A DNA stretch of 47,435 nt from Micromonospora sp. KC213 (lineage in GTDB: Bacteria; Actinomycetota; Actinomycetes; Mycobacteriales; Micromonosporaceae): the NCBI RefSeq assembly GCF_004348325.1, contig NZ_SMKF01000023.1, positions 1-47,435 of the forward strand. The letters are read 5' to 3'. The translations under genes were made by a program, and so were the position numbers. Shown here one piece after another: positions 36,352 through 44,914 of this stretch; positions within the stretch are counted from its first letter, which is position 1; the number at the start of each line of letters is the position of its first letter. Below the pieces are notes generated by a model that was given only the letters and a program-made list of their open reading frames with translations, made no database searches and was not told the origin of the DNA.

Positions 36352-37635
36352 TCAGCGCTCGGAGATCGGGGCGTAGTCCCGCTCGGCGGCGCCGGTGTAG
36401 AGCTGCCGCGGCCGGCCGATCTTGGTCTCCGGGTCGTTGATCATCTCGCGCCACTGGGCGATCCAGCCGGGCAGCCGACCCAGGGCGAACAGCACCGTGA
36501 ACATCTTGGTCGGGAAGCCCATGGCCTTGTAGATCAGGCCGGTGTAGAAGTCCACGTTCGGGTAGAGCCTGCGGGAGACGAAGAAGTCGTCGGCGAGCGC
36601 GATCTCCTCCAACTGCACCGCGATGTCCAGCAGCGGGTCCGGCTTGGCCATCCGGCCCAGCACGTCCTGGGCGGCCTTCTTCACGATGGCGGCGCGCGGG
36701 TCGTAGTTCTTGTAGACCCGGTGGCCGAAGCCCATCAGCTTGACGCCGTCCTGCTTGTCCTTCACCTTCCGGACGAATGCCTGCACGTCGCCGCCGTCGG
36801 CGGCGATCTTCTCCAGCATCTCCAGCACGGCCTGGTTCGCGCCGCCGTGCAGGGGCCCGAACAGGGCGTTCACGCCCGCCGAGACCGAGGCGAAGAGGTT
36901 GGCGTTGCTGGAGCCGACCAGCCGTACCGTGGAGGTCGAACAGTTCTGCTCGTGGTCGGCGTGCAGCACGAACAACATGTCCAGCACCCGGGCCATCACC
37001 GGGTCGACCTCGTACGGCTCCGCCGGCACACCGAAGGTCAACCGCAGGAAGTTCTCCACGTAGCCCAGCGCGTTGTCCGGGTACAGCAGCGGCTGCCCGA
37101 TCGCCTTCTTGTAGGCGTACGAGGCGATGGTGGGGACCTTCGCCATCAGCCGTACCGTGGACATCTCCACGTGCCCGGAGTCGAACGGGTCCAGACTGTC
37201 CTGGTAGAAGGTGGAGATGGCGCTGACGGCCGAGGAGAGCACGGCCATCGGGTGCGCCTCGCGCGGGAAGCCGTCGAAGAACCGGCGCATCTCCTCGTGC
37301 AGCAGCGAGTGCCGGCGGATCCGCTCGCTGAAGTCGGTCAGCTGCTGCTGGGTCGGCAGCTCGCCGTAGATGAGCAGATAGGAGACCTCCAGAAAGGAAC
37401 TCTTCTCGGCCAGTTGCTCGATCGGGTAGCCGCGGTACCGCAGGATGCCCGCGTCGCCGTCGATGTAGGTGATCGCGGACGAACAGGACGCGGTGTTGAC
37501 GAAGCCGGGATCGTAGGTGGTCATCCCGGTTTCCTTCAGCAGCTTGCTCACCCCGATGCCCGAGGGGCCCTCGACCGCGTCGTTCACCGGCATCGAGAGC
37601 TGCCCACCGGGGTGATCGAGCTTGACTTCCGACAT
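36352..37635 (-). CDS. gltA: Type II citrate synthase
   Basis: A 427-residue enzyme that condenses oxaloacetate and acetyl-CoA. The substrate His is in VLHADHEQN, the second catalytic His in FGPLHGGANQAV, and the Asp in PNVDFYTGLIYKAMG. MGFGHRVYKNYDPRA binds CoA. The N-terminal beta-rich leader and the FVNTASCSSAITYIDGDAGILRYRGYPI block are those of hexameric, NADH-sensitive type enzymes. Start ATG preceded by GCGAGGAACCAC. It is monocistronic, and the 188-bp upstream space contains the promoter; TACGGT about 50 bp upstream is a possible -10. Confidence 0.96.
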   Translation of the reverse strand: MSEVKLDHPGGQLSMPVNDAVEGPSGIGVSKLLKETGMTTYDPGFVNTASCSSAITYIDGDAGILRYRGYPIEQLAEKSSFLEVSYLLIYGELPTQQQLTDFSERIRRHSLLHEEMRRFFDGFPREAHPMAVLSSAVSAISTFYQDSLDPFDSGHVEMSTVRLMAKVPTIASYAYKKAIGQPLLYPDNALGYVENFLRLTFGVPAEPYEVDPVMARVLDMLFVLHADHEQNCSTSTVRLVGSSNANLFASVSAGVNALFGPLHGGANQAVLEMLEKIAADGGDVQAFVRKVKDKQDGVKLMGFGHRVYKNYDPRAAIVKKAAQDVLGRMAKPDPLLDIAVQLEEIALADDFFVSRRLYPNVDFYTGLIYKAMGFPTKMFTVLFALGRLPGWIAQWREMINDPETKIGRPRQLYTGAAERDYAPISER

Positions 37636-37823
37636 GTGGTTCCTCGCTTCGCCGGCGAATCTTCCTTGAATTGCCTTCGCTTCTACCGTATTCGCGGCTT
37701 CCGGGACACCGCCCGTCGTGGGTCGGTGGTGAGGTATGCGTCACCTCATTCCCGACCCGAAGGATCGGAAACCCTGGTCGGTACGGGCGAATCCGACGAT
37801 GACGGACGTCGGGGAGGAAGGGA

Positions 37824-39884
37824 TCAGTCGACTGCCAACCGGCGCAGGCCGCCGCCGTCGGGATCGATCCGGTACAGGTCCAGCCGGTTGGCGCCGGCCC
37901 GGAACAGGTGGTCGTCGGGGAGGAAGGCGGCGAAGCGGCGACCCCCCTCGTCCTGCGGCACCGCGGGCACCACCGCGCCGATCGTGCCGTTGACCGCGAC
38001 CGCGAGCAGCGTACCGTCGGGCACCTCGGGCGACACGCTGCCCCACACCAGGGCCGGCAGTTCGCCCGCGGCCGGATCGACGGCGTCGAAGGCCGCCCGG
38101 TTGTGCACCCGGGCCCGCCCGCCGATGGGACGCTGGGCGACCGTCGTGCCGAGCAGCGGATGCGGTTTCGGGCCCGGCGGTCGGGTCGGCAGCCCACCGC
38201 GCAGCGTCAACGGCTGCCCCGGCCGGTCGTAGAAGACCTTTTCGGTACGCTCGCGCGGCGCCTGCCGCGCCGACCTGCCGTCCATCTGCCAGGGGATCCG
38301 CACGTGCACCTCGTCGGCGATCGTGGGCAGCAGGTCGACGTGCTCCCAGTTGCGGTCGTCGACCCGGCCCGCCCGCTGGCCGGGCGTCTTCACGAACGTC
38401 GGCACCCAGGCCACCTCGCCGGCGGCGTGGTTGATCGCCCCCAACCCGCGCCCCTGCCAGTCACGCTGGAAGCTGACCCCGTGGTCGGCGGTGAGCACGA
38501 GCAGTGACCGGTCGTACAGGCCGGTGGCGCGCAGCGTCCGGAGCGTCTCGCCGACCAGCCGGTCGGTGTATGCCAGTTGGGCCAGGTGCCGGGCCCGGGC
38601 CAGTTCGGCCCAGCCGGCACCCTGGTTGGACAGGTCCTCCGGGGCTTCGTAGCGGGCCCCCGACGGCAGGTACACCCACGGCGCGTGCGGCATCAACAGA
38701 TGCAGGAAGTGCAGGGTGGGGCGGCTGGACGCACGCAGCCCGGCCAGGAAGCGGGTGAACCGGGCGGGCTGGTTGTCGTCCAGGCTGTCCCAACGGAACT
38801 TCGGGTCGTCCGGGACCGGCTCGGCGGCGTCCAGACCGGCCTCGGCCGCGGTCCGTTCCCGGTAGGACTCCTGCGGATCGACCCGGCTGTCCACCGGAGC
38901 GGCCAGGCGACGCAGCAGCTTGCCGCTCTCCCGTACCAGTACACCCAGGCCGTGCTCCGGGGTGACCGGCTGGTCGCAACGACTCGGTGGGCAGAGTCGG
39001 GTGATGCTCTCCTCGGCACGGATGTCGTACAGGCCGCCGAGGGCGGTGAAGAGGTTGTCCGGGTACTGCGCGTAGTGCGGGGCGTACGACTGGGCCGGAT
39101 AGCGGCCGGTGAGCATGGCCGGCAGCGCGTACGGCGTCCAACCGCTGACCCCGGTGGCGTTGCGGTACCAGGTCGAGCCGGCCGCCAGCTCGGCGAAGTG
39201 CGGATAGCGGGTGGCGTCGATCCGGCCGTCCGGGCCGAGCAGGGAGACCAGCGGCAGTTCGTCGAGGACGATCAGCACCACCGGCGGGTGCTCCCCCGGC
39301 CCGACCACCCCGGCCGCCCCGCTGTGCGCCCGGGGCAGCACCACCGCCGAGGCGGGCGAGGCGAACAGGAACAGCGCCACGAAGACCGGCGGGCCGATCG
39401 CGGCGACCCGCAGCACCCGCCCGGCCGCCCGCCACCGTCGGTACGCCGCCGCCCCGGCGACGCCGGCCACCCCGGCGGCCACCAGCAGTGGCGCCCCACG
39501 CAGCGGCGTGACCTGCCGGCCGACCTGCACGGCGAGCGCGGCGAGCAGGAGCCCCACGACGGCGGTGTGCGCCACCGTCCGGGCCCGTACGCCGGCCAGC
39601 CGGGTGGCCAGGCCGAACGCGGCGACCAGCACGGTGGGCAGGACGGCGATCAACCCCACCAGCACCAGCACGTCGCCGGGCGCTGCCCGGTGGAACAGGA
39701 AGAAGTCCGGGCTGCGGCCGAGCACGTCGAGCAGCGGCTGGGTGACCACCAGCCCCACCAGGGCGCTCACCTCCAGCAGCCGGCGCAGCTCGGCCCGCCA
39801 GCCGCCCGGCGACGGTGGCGGCTGCCCCGGCCGTACGTCGGCCGGGCACGGCGGCGCGGCGGCGGTGAGGGTACGGTCAGCCAC
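37824..39884 (-). CDS. Membrane phospho/sulfo-transferase of the LtaS/alkaline-phosphatase superfamily
   Basis: A 686-residue membrane enzyme. Four or five helices occupy about residues 30-160 (SALVGLVVTQPLLDVLG, VLVLVGLIAVLPTVLVAAFGLA and others). An extracytoplasmic catalytic domain then starts HPPVVLIVLDELPLVSLLG, with GVSGWTPYALPAMLTGRYP at the nucleophile site and LLVLTADHGVSF for metal binding. There is no C-x-P-x-R sulfatase motif, so a Thr nucleophile of the LtaS/phosphoglycerol-transferase kind is more likely than a formylglycine sulfatase. A C-terminal domain of about 120 residues, with FLPDDHLFRAGANRLDLYRI, resembles a carbohydrate-binding beta-sandwich. It overlaps the methyltransferase gene by eight bases. 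It may modify an envelope glycan with phosphoglycerol or a similar group; this is inference. Confidence 0.82.
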   Translation of the reverse strand: MADRTLTAAAPPCPADVRPGQPPPSPGGWRAELRRLLEVSALVGLVVTQPLLDVLGRSPDFFLFHRAAPGDVLVLVGLIAVLPTVLVAAFGLATRLAGVRARTVAHTAVVGLLLAALAVQVGRQVTPLRGAPLLVAAGVAGVAGAAAYRRWRAAGRVLRVAAIGPPVFVALFLFASPASAVVLPRAHSGAAGVVGPGEHPPVVLIVLDELPLVSLLGPDGRIDATRYPHFAELAAGSTWYRNATGVSGWTPYALPAMLTGRYPAQSYAPHYAQYPDNLFTALGGLYDIRAEESITRLCPPSRCDQPVTPEHGLGVLVRESGKLLRRLAAPVDSRVDPQESYRERTAAEAGLDAAEPVPDDPKFRWDSLDDNQPARFTRFLAGLRASSRPTLHFLHLLMPHAPWVYLPSGARYEAPEDLSNQGAGWAELARARHLAQLAYTDRLVGETLRTLRATGLYDRSLLVLTADHGVSFQRDWQGRGLGAINHAAGEVAWVPTFVKTPGQRAGRVDDRNWEHVDLLPTIADEVHVRIPWQMDGRSARQAPRERTEKVFYDRPGQPLTLRGGLPTRPPGPKPHPLLGTTVAQRPIGGRARVHNRAAFDAVDPAAGELPALVWGSVSPEVPDGTLLAVAVNGTIGAVVPAVPQDEGGRRFAAFLPDDHLFRAGANRLDLYRIDPDGGGLRRLAVD

Positions 39885-41292
39885 CCGCGACCACCTGGTA
39901 GAGCGTGCGGGTGCCCGAGGGCAGCTCCCGCTGGCGCTCGACCCGGCAGTGCGCGGCGAGCAGCCGCTCGAAGACGTCGCGGCGGTACTCGGGGAAGAGG
40001 CCGTCCGGCTTGTTGGCCAGCAGCCGGCGTGCCATGGGGTCGTCGGGATGAACGAACTCCACCACCAGCCGGCCGCCGGGGCGCAGGAAGCCGAGGAGCT
40101 GGTCGACGACCTGGCCCAGCGGGACGTTGCGGCCGATGGCCAGGTGGTGCACCACGGCGAGGGCGAGCACCACGTCGGCGTGGGCCCGGGTGGCGAAACC
40201 GGCCCGTTCGACGCCACCCCACCCGCCGCCCGGGGACGGGTCGGCCAGGTCCATCACCAGCGGCAGGATCCGTCGGTCGCCCTCGGCGCGCAGCGCCCCG
40301 TACAGGGCGTCGGCCACCGCCGGGTCCTGTTCGACGGCGACCACCGCGGCGGCGTGGCCGGCGGCGATCCGGGCGTACCGGCCGTCGTTGGCGCCGAGGT
40401 CGAGCACCAGGCAAGGGGTGCCGGCGGCCTGCACCGCCGTCTCGACGAAGTGTTCCTTCTCCGCCCGGTCCTGGGCGCTGTAGCTGCAGGTGCGTTGGTA
40501 GTCCACCCAGTGGCTGGGCTTCTCGCGCCGGTCCAGGCGGTGGACCAGCTTCTCCAGGCCCCGGACGGTGGCCAGTGCCAGCTCGCGGGAGTAGCCGGCG
40601 GAGCGGAGCTGGGCGCGCACGTCGACGCTGCTCGCCCGGGCGTGGCGCTGCTGCATCGCGCCGTGCAGGTGGACGTGGGTCGGCACGCCGGGCAGCAGGC
40701 GCCGGACGCCGCGGAAGAGGCGGCGCATCTGGTCGGGCTCGATGCCGTCGACCCGGGACCGCAGCCAGGGCTGGAAGTCCAGGCCGAGATGGGCCTGGAG
40801 CAGCAGCGGGTAGAGCAGGGTCTGGCAGAACTGCCGGTAGCCGGCCCACGGTTCGCCGTCGACCAGCGGCGTGAAGGAGCCGACGTCGATGAAGACCGGA
40901 CTGGCCCCCCGCCACTGCAGGTTGTACGCCGAACCGTCCTTGGTGGTGAAGCCGGCCGGCAACGCCCGGCGCAGGATCTCCAGGTGTAGCAGCGCCGCGT
41001 CGCGGAGCATGCCGAACGACCACTCGTACGGGTGGGAGACGAACGGGATGCGCTCGTGGCGCAGCACAGCGGCCCAGCCGGGCAGCACCGCCGGTTCGAC
41101 CTGCTCGGTGCCGCACACCTTGCCCTCGGCGAGCAGCCCGGTGAAGAACGTGCTGTCGGCCAGTGCGGCCCAGTGGCGGGCGGCCTGCGGGTCGAGCCCA
41201 CGCAACACCTGCCCGGCGGCGTGGAACACCCGGTTCGCCGGGTCGCGGAAGGAGCCGGGATCGGCCCGGATCCCGAGGTCGGAGCTGGTCAT
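39877..41292 (-). CDS. Class I SAM-dependent methyltransferase, NoeA-like
   Basis: A 471-residue protein in two parts. Residues 1-260 form an N-terminal domain (PANRVFHAAGQVLRGLD, FVSHPYEWSFGMLRDAALLHLEIL, DGSAYNLQWRGASPVFIDVGSF) resembling the nodulation protein NoeA family. Residues about 290-470 form a Rossmann methyltransferase domain with SAM-binding motif I VLDLGANDGRYARIA, acidic loop VAVEQDP and VVLALAVVHHLAIGRNVP. The target is unknown; NoeA homologues are linked to polysaccharide or glycolipid modification. It is the middle gene of a three-gene operon: the small membrane protein ends 11 bp upstream, and the LtaS-like gene overlaps its 3' end. Confidence 0.82.
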   Translation of the reverse strand: MTSSDLGIRADPGSFRDPANRVFHAAGQVLRGLDPQAARHWAALADSTFFTGLLAEGKVCGTEQVEPAVLPGWAAVLRHERIPFVSHPYEWSFGMLRDAALLHLEILRRALPAGFTTKDGSAYNLQWRGASPVFIDVGSFTPLVDGEPWAGYRQFCQTLLYPLLLQAHLGLDFQPWLRSRVDGIEPDQMRRLFRGVRRLLPGVPTHVHLHGAMQQRHARASSVDVRAQLRSAGYSRELALATVRGLEKLVHRLDRREKPSHWVDYQRTCSYSAQDRAEKEHFVETAVQAAGTPCLVLDLGANDGRYARIAAGHAAAVVAVEQDPAVADALYGALRAEGDRRILPLVMDLADPSPGGGWGGVERAGFATRAHADVVLALAVVHHLAIGRNVPLGQVVDQLLGFLRPGGRLVVEFVHPDDPMARRLLANKPDGLFPEYRRDVFERLLAAHCRVERQRELPSGTRTLYQVVAGG

Positions 41293-41303
41293 CGGTGAGG
41301 CTT

Positions 41304-41450
41304 TCAGCCGCGGTCGGTGGGCTGCCGCCGGAAGCGGTCAACCAGCCGGCGCCAGTAGAGCTTGCCGGCGACGGCCGCCCCGGCGACCCCGCCGACGACC
41401 GCCTGCACGATCAGGCTGCCGGATCCCGCGTCCAGGTAGGCCAGGTGCAT
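41304..41450 (-). CDS. Conserved 48-residue small membrane protein
   Basis: A short open frame reads MHLAYLDAGSGSLIVQAVVG, then GVAGAAVAGKLYWRRLVDRF and a basic tail. GAAGGGAG stands ten bases before its ATG. The pattern AYLDxGSGSxxxQ followed by a Gly/Ala-rich helix and K-x-Y/F-W-x-R recurs in short proteins next to sulfatase-like and methyltransferase genes in many bacteria. One membrane helix (residues about 12-30) with the charged end inside is likely. The stop is 11 bp before the methyltransferase start, so the three genes are probably one operon. The function is unknown; a membrane partner or assembly factor for the LtaS-like enzyme is a guess. Confidence 0.8.
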   Translation of the reverse strand: MHLAYLDAGSGSLIVQAVVGGVAGAAVAGKLYWRRLVDRFRRQPTDRG

Positions 41451-41512
41451 CACCAACCGCTCCCTTCCTTCGCCGTTGTCATCCCGGCATCAGGCACGCC
41501 TGTATGCGGCAT

Positions 41513-41539
41513 TTAGACCGTTGACGCCGGAGTTGTTCC
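41513..41539 (-). promoter_or_regulatory. Possible ECF (SigE-like) promoter of the small-protein operon
   Basis: Read on the reverse strand, GGAAC (41539-41535), 16 bases, then GTCTAA (41518-41513) resembles the envelope-stress ECF promoter pattern of Streptomyces SigE. It ends 63 bp before the small membrane-protein start. Control by envelope stress would suit a cell-wall glycan-modifying operon. A single short match of this kind can arise by chance. Confidence 0.3.
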
Positions 41540-41716
41540 TTTCCACCGTACGTGGTCGGCGGCTCCCGCGGGGCCACACCGGCCACCGTCCGACCGATTC
41601 GTTCAGGACGCCCGTCGACACACCGGCCTGCGGGCAGCGGTACGCGGTGCGGCACCAACCGGACGGCTTTCGGCGGCGGCACGCCGGCGCCCCCGCAGCC
41701 GCCGCCAGGGCGCCAG

Positions 41717-42406
41717 TCAACCAGGCAGCAACCGGGTGGGTGGGACGCCGGCCAACTCGCGAACGTCGCGGGTGAGGTGGGCCTGGTCGGCGTACCCGCT
41801 GCGGGCCGCCACGTCGGCCCACGGGACACCGGCGCGGGCCAGCGCCAACGCCCGGCGCATCCGCAGGATGCGGGCGAGGGTCTTCGGGCCGTACCCGAAG
41901 AGGGCCTGACTGCGCCGGTGCAGGGCCCGCGGGCCGAGGCCGACATCGGCGGCGGTCGCGGCGACGCTCGCCCCGGCGGCGAGCGAGGCGGCGATCCGGC
42001 AGCCCATCGGGTCCGGCCCACCCGCGGCGACCAGCCGGTCGACGGCCACGGACTCCAACGCGGCGGCGCTCGGCCGGTCGCCCAGCCGCTCGGCGGCCTC
42101 GCCCGCCGCCCGGCCCCAGAGCGCGTCGAGCGGCACCCGGCGGTCCCGTAGCACGTCGGCGGGGACGCCGAAAACCGCCGGGCCGGTGCCGGGCGGCAGG
42201 CGCAGGCCCAGCCACCGCTCCCCCGGCACACAGCGGGGGATGTGGGCCGTCCGGTCCGGCCCCGCCACCAGCAGCCCGGACCGACGTGACCAGAGCAGAT
42301 CCAGACAGCCGTCCGGCAGCACCCTGATCGGCGCCGCACCCGGACGGCTCCGGCTGGCCCACATCACCGCACCGGCGATCCGGCCGGCTCGACACTCCCG
42401 GTACAC
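41717..42406 (-). CDS. AraC-family transcriptional regulator
   Basis: A 229-residue regulator. The N-terminal 130 residues (RIAGAVMWASRS, IRVLPDGCLDLLWS, GLRLPPGTGPAVFGVPADVL) are the DUF6597-type sensing domain common in actinobacterial AraC proteins. The C-terminal 100 residues carry two helix-turn-helix units: VAATAADVGLGPRALHRRSQALFG and WADVAARSGYADQAHLTRDVRELAG. The ligand and targets are unknown. GTG 42406 is preferred because AGGGTGGG lies about four bases upstream; a GTG at 42415 is possible. Confidence 0.87.
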   Translation of the reverse strand: MYRECRAGRIAGAVMWASRSRPGAAPIRVLPDGCLDLLWSRRSGLLVAGPDRTAHIPRCVPGERWLGLRLPPGTGPAVFGVPADVLRDRRVPLDALWGRAAGEAAERLGDRPSAAALESVAVDRLVAAGGPDPMGCRIAASLAAGASVAATAADVGLGPRALHRRSQALFGYGPKTLARILRMRRALALARAGVPWADVAARSGYADQAHLTRDVRELAGVPPTRLLPG

Positions 42407-42463
42407 GCCGCCCACCCTGCCACGGCCCCACGACGGCCGACCGCGCCGGCACGGGGACGAGGG

Positions 42464-43978
42464 TCAGGGCAGGGGATGTCCGGCTCCGGGCAGGCGAACC
42501 GTGAAGACGGTGTGCCCGGGCCGGCTCCGGACCTGGACGCTTCCGCGGTGCGCCTCCACCACCGCCGCCACGATCGCCAGGCCGAGCCCGGTGCTGCCGT
42601 GCTCACGGGACCGGGAACTGTCCGCCCGGGCGAAGCGCTCGAACACCTCGTCCTGCAACTGCGGTGGGATGCCCGGTCCGTCGTCGGCGACGCTGATCTC
42701 CACGCCGTCGGCCACGGCTGCCAGCCGGGTGGTGACCGTGGTGCCGGGCGGGGTGTGCACCCGTGCGTTGGCCAGCAGGTTCGCCACCACCTGGTGCAGC
42801 CTGGTGGCGTCGCCGGGCACCTGCAGCGCCTCGTCGGGAAGGTCGAGCTGCCAGCGGTGCTGCGGCCCGGCGGCGTGCGCGTCGCTGACCGCGTCGAGGA
42901 TCAACGCGGTCAGCTCGACCGGTTCGACCGCGAGGGGCCGACCCGAGTCCAGGCGGGCGAGCAGCAGCAGGTCGTCGACGAGCCCGGTCATCCGGGTGCT
43001 GGCCGACTCGACCCGGCGAAGCGCGTGGGCGACGTCCGGCGGCACCTGGTCCCGGCCGCGCCGGGCGAGCTCGGCGTAGCCGCGGATCGCGGCCAGCGGG
43101 GTACGCAGCTCGTGGCTGGCGTCGGCGACGAACTGGCGTACCCGGGTCTCGCTGGCCTGCCGGGCGGCCAACGCGTCGGCGACGTGCCCCAGCATCCGGT
43201 TGAGCGCCGCCCCCACCTGCCCGACCTCGGTGCGCGGGTCGGTGTCGGCCTCGGGCACCCGCACCGACAGGGCGACCTCACCCCGGTCCAGCGGCAACTC
43301 GGCGACCCGGGCCGCGGTGGCGGCGACCCGGTTCAGTGGGCGCAGCGTGGCGCGCACGATGAGCAGCCCCAGGCCGCCGGCGACGAGCAGCCCGGCGGTG
43401 GCGATGGCAGCCTGGGCCGCGACCATCTGCCGGACCAGCTCCTGCACCCCGGCCAGTGGGATCGCGAAGACCAGCACGTCGCCGCCGGTCAGCGGCCGGG
43501 CGACCGCCCGGTAGTCGCCCCGGTCGCCGAGGTCGACGGTGTGCGGCCGTCCATCGGTGGGCAGGGTGGCCAGCGCGGCGACCTGGTCGGCGGCGACGGC
43601 CTCGGCGGGGCCGCTCGGGGTACGGATGCGCGCGGACGCGACGGCACCACCGGCAACCCGCGCGGTGATCGACTCGGCGGGAAACCCGGGTGGCGGGTCG
43701 GGTCGAAGCTGCCACGGCGATGAATCCGGCTTCGGTGCCTCGCCCCGTGGGCGGTTCCACGGAAACGGCCCGCCGCGCGGCCGGTCACCCTGGGCGAGCT
43801 GGTTGTCGACCTGTTCAACCAGAAACTGGCGCAACGCCACCGTGGTCAGCCCGCCGATGCCGATGCTGACCAGGGCGAGCAGCGCCACCACCGCCAGCAC
43901 CAGCCGGCGGCGCAACGACCAGCCGGCCGGTACCCGGCGCCACCGGCCGATCAGGTCACTCCGCGGGCTTGAGGACAT
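42464..43978 (-). CDS. Two-component sensor histidine kinase
   Basis: A 504-residue membrane kinase. The first helix is at about 26-48. An extracytoplasmic region of about 120 residues is Pro-rich at its start. The second helix is at about 190-212 (AAIATAGLLVAGGLGLLIVR), followed by a HAMP linker. The HisKA domain has the phospho-accepting His (about residue 290) in ASHELRTPLAAIRGYAEL. The HATPase domain has LLANARVH (N-box), VADDGPGIP (G1) and GSTGLGLAIVAAVV (G2). Its start overlaps the response-regulator stop by 23 bp, so the pair is one transcript. The signal is unknown. Confidence 0.93.
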   Translation of the reverse strand: MSSSPRSDLIGRWRRVPAGWSLRRRLVLAVVALLALVSIGIGGLTTVALRQFLVEQVDNQLAQGDRPRGGPFPWNRPRGEAPKPDSSPWQLRPDPPPGFPAESITARVAGGAVASARIRTPSGPAEAVAADQVAALATLPTDGRPHTVDLGDRGDYRAVARPLTGGDVLVFAIPLAGVQELVRQMVAAQAAIATAGLLVAGGLGLLIVRATLRPLNRVAATAARVAELPLDRGEVALSVRVPEADTDPRTEVGQVGAALNRMLGHVADALAARQASETRVRQFVADASHELRTPLAAIRGYAELARRGRDQVPPDVAHALRRVESASTRMTGLVDDLLLLARLDSGRPLAVEPVELTALILDAVSDAHAAGPQHRWQLDLPDEALQVPGDATRLHQVVANLLANARVHTPPGTTVTTRLAAVADGVEISVADDGPGIPPQLQDEVFERFARADSSRSREHGSTGLGLAIVAAVVEAHRGSVQVRSRPGHTVFTVRLPGAGHPLP

Positions 43979-44696
43979 ACCCGGCGCCGCGCAACGTGTG
44001 GATCATCGGGGGCCGGCCGACGTCGATCTTCTTTCGCAGGTACGAGATGTACAGCTCCACGACGTTGGCCTGCCCGCCGAAGTCGTAGTTCCAGACCCGG
44101 TCGAGAATCTGCGCCTTGCTCAGCACCCGGCGTGGGTTGCGCATCAGGTACCGCAGCAGCTCGAACTCGGTGGCGGTGAGGGTGACCAGGTCACCGCCGC
44201 GGCGTACCTCGTGGCTGTCCTCGTCGAGGCTGAGATCACCGACGGTGAGCACCGCTTCCTCACGGCTGGCGATCGCGAAGCCGGACCGGCGCAGCAGGGC
44301 GCGCAGCCGGGCGATCACCTCCTCCAGGCTGAACGGCTTGGTGACGTAGTCGTCGCCGCCCACAGTCAGCCCCGCGACGCGGTCCTCCACCGCGTCCCGG
44401 GCGGTCAGGAAGAGCACCGGCACGGTCGGGGCCTGCTCGCGCAGCCGCCGCAGCACCTGGAAGCCGTCCAGGTCGGGCAGCATCACGTCGAGCACCACCG
44501 CGTCGGGCTGGAACTGCCGGGCCGCGCTCACCGCGGCCATCCCGCCGCCGGCGCTGCGCACCTTCCAGCCCTCGTAGCGCAGCGCCATCGCCAGCAGGTC
44601 GGTCAGCGTCGGCTCGTCGTCGACCACCAGCACCCGAACCGGCCCGCCGTCGGGGCGACGCAGTTCGATCCGGTGCCGTGCTGCCTGCCCTTCCAT
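43956..44696 (-). CDS. OmpR/PhoP-family response regulator
   Basis: A 246-residue regulator. The receiver domain has the acidic pair VVDDE, phospho-accepting Asp at about 70 in VVLDVMLPD, and the switch Lys in DDYVTKPFSLEEVIARLR. The C-terminal winged helix has TATEFELLRYLMRNPRRVLSK and VVELYISYLRKKID. The sequence follows mycobacterial PhoP closely across both domains, although nothing shows it regulates the same genes. The ATG at 44696 has GGGGA six bases upstream; an ATG two codons earlier is too close to that site. It is cotranscribed with the histidine kinase. Confidence 0.92.
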   Translation of the reverse strand: MEGQAARHRIELRRPDGGPVRVLVVDDEPTLTDLLAMALRYEGWKVRSAGGGMAAVSAARQFQPDAVVLDVMLPDLDGFQVLRRLREQAPTVPVLFLTARDAVEDRVAGLTVGGDDYVTKPFSLEEVIARLRALLRRSGFAIASREEAVLTVGDLSLDEDSHEVRRGGDLVTLTATEFELLRYLMRNPRRVLSKAQILDRVWNYDFGGQANVVELYISYLRKKIDVGRPPMIHTLRGAGYVLKPAE

Positions 44697-44782
44697 CACC
44701 ATGTCCCCATCGTGCGTGGCGCGGCTTGCGCCGGCCTGTGGCTATCCTGTGCGCCCGCTGTGCGATCAGGATGGCCCGGTCG

Positions 44783-44914
44783 CGCCGGACGGCGCTACCC
44801 GCCGACGCACAGGGGGTCCGGACGGCGCTACTCGCCGACGCCAAGAGGGTCCGGACGGCGCTACTCGCCGACGCCAAGAGGGTCCGGACGGCGCTACTCG
44901 CCGACGCCAAGAGG
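44783..44914. repeat. 33-bp tandem repeat overlapping a gene's 3' end
   Basis: Three perfect 33-bp copies stand at 44816-44848, 44849-44881 and 44882-44914, with a fourth, diverged copy at 44783-44815. The unit starts GTCCGGACGGCGCTACTCGC and ends GACGCCAAGAGG. The rightmost copy (44882-44914) contains the last codons and TAG stop of the reverse-strand small gene. Because 33 is a multiple of three, every perfect copy carries the same PLGVGE-stop end in frame. The tract therefore duplicates a gene end, in the space before the response regulator gene. Confidence 0.9.

Noticed and set aside
37824..39884. Classical formylglycine sulfatase.
   Set aside because: The C-x-P-x-R activation motif is absent; the nucleophile region is GVSGWTPYALPAMLTG.
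44783..44914. CRISPR array from regularly repeated 33-bp units.
   Set aside because: The units are directly adjacent with no spacers, and no cas genes are present.
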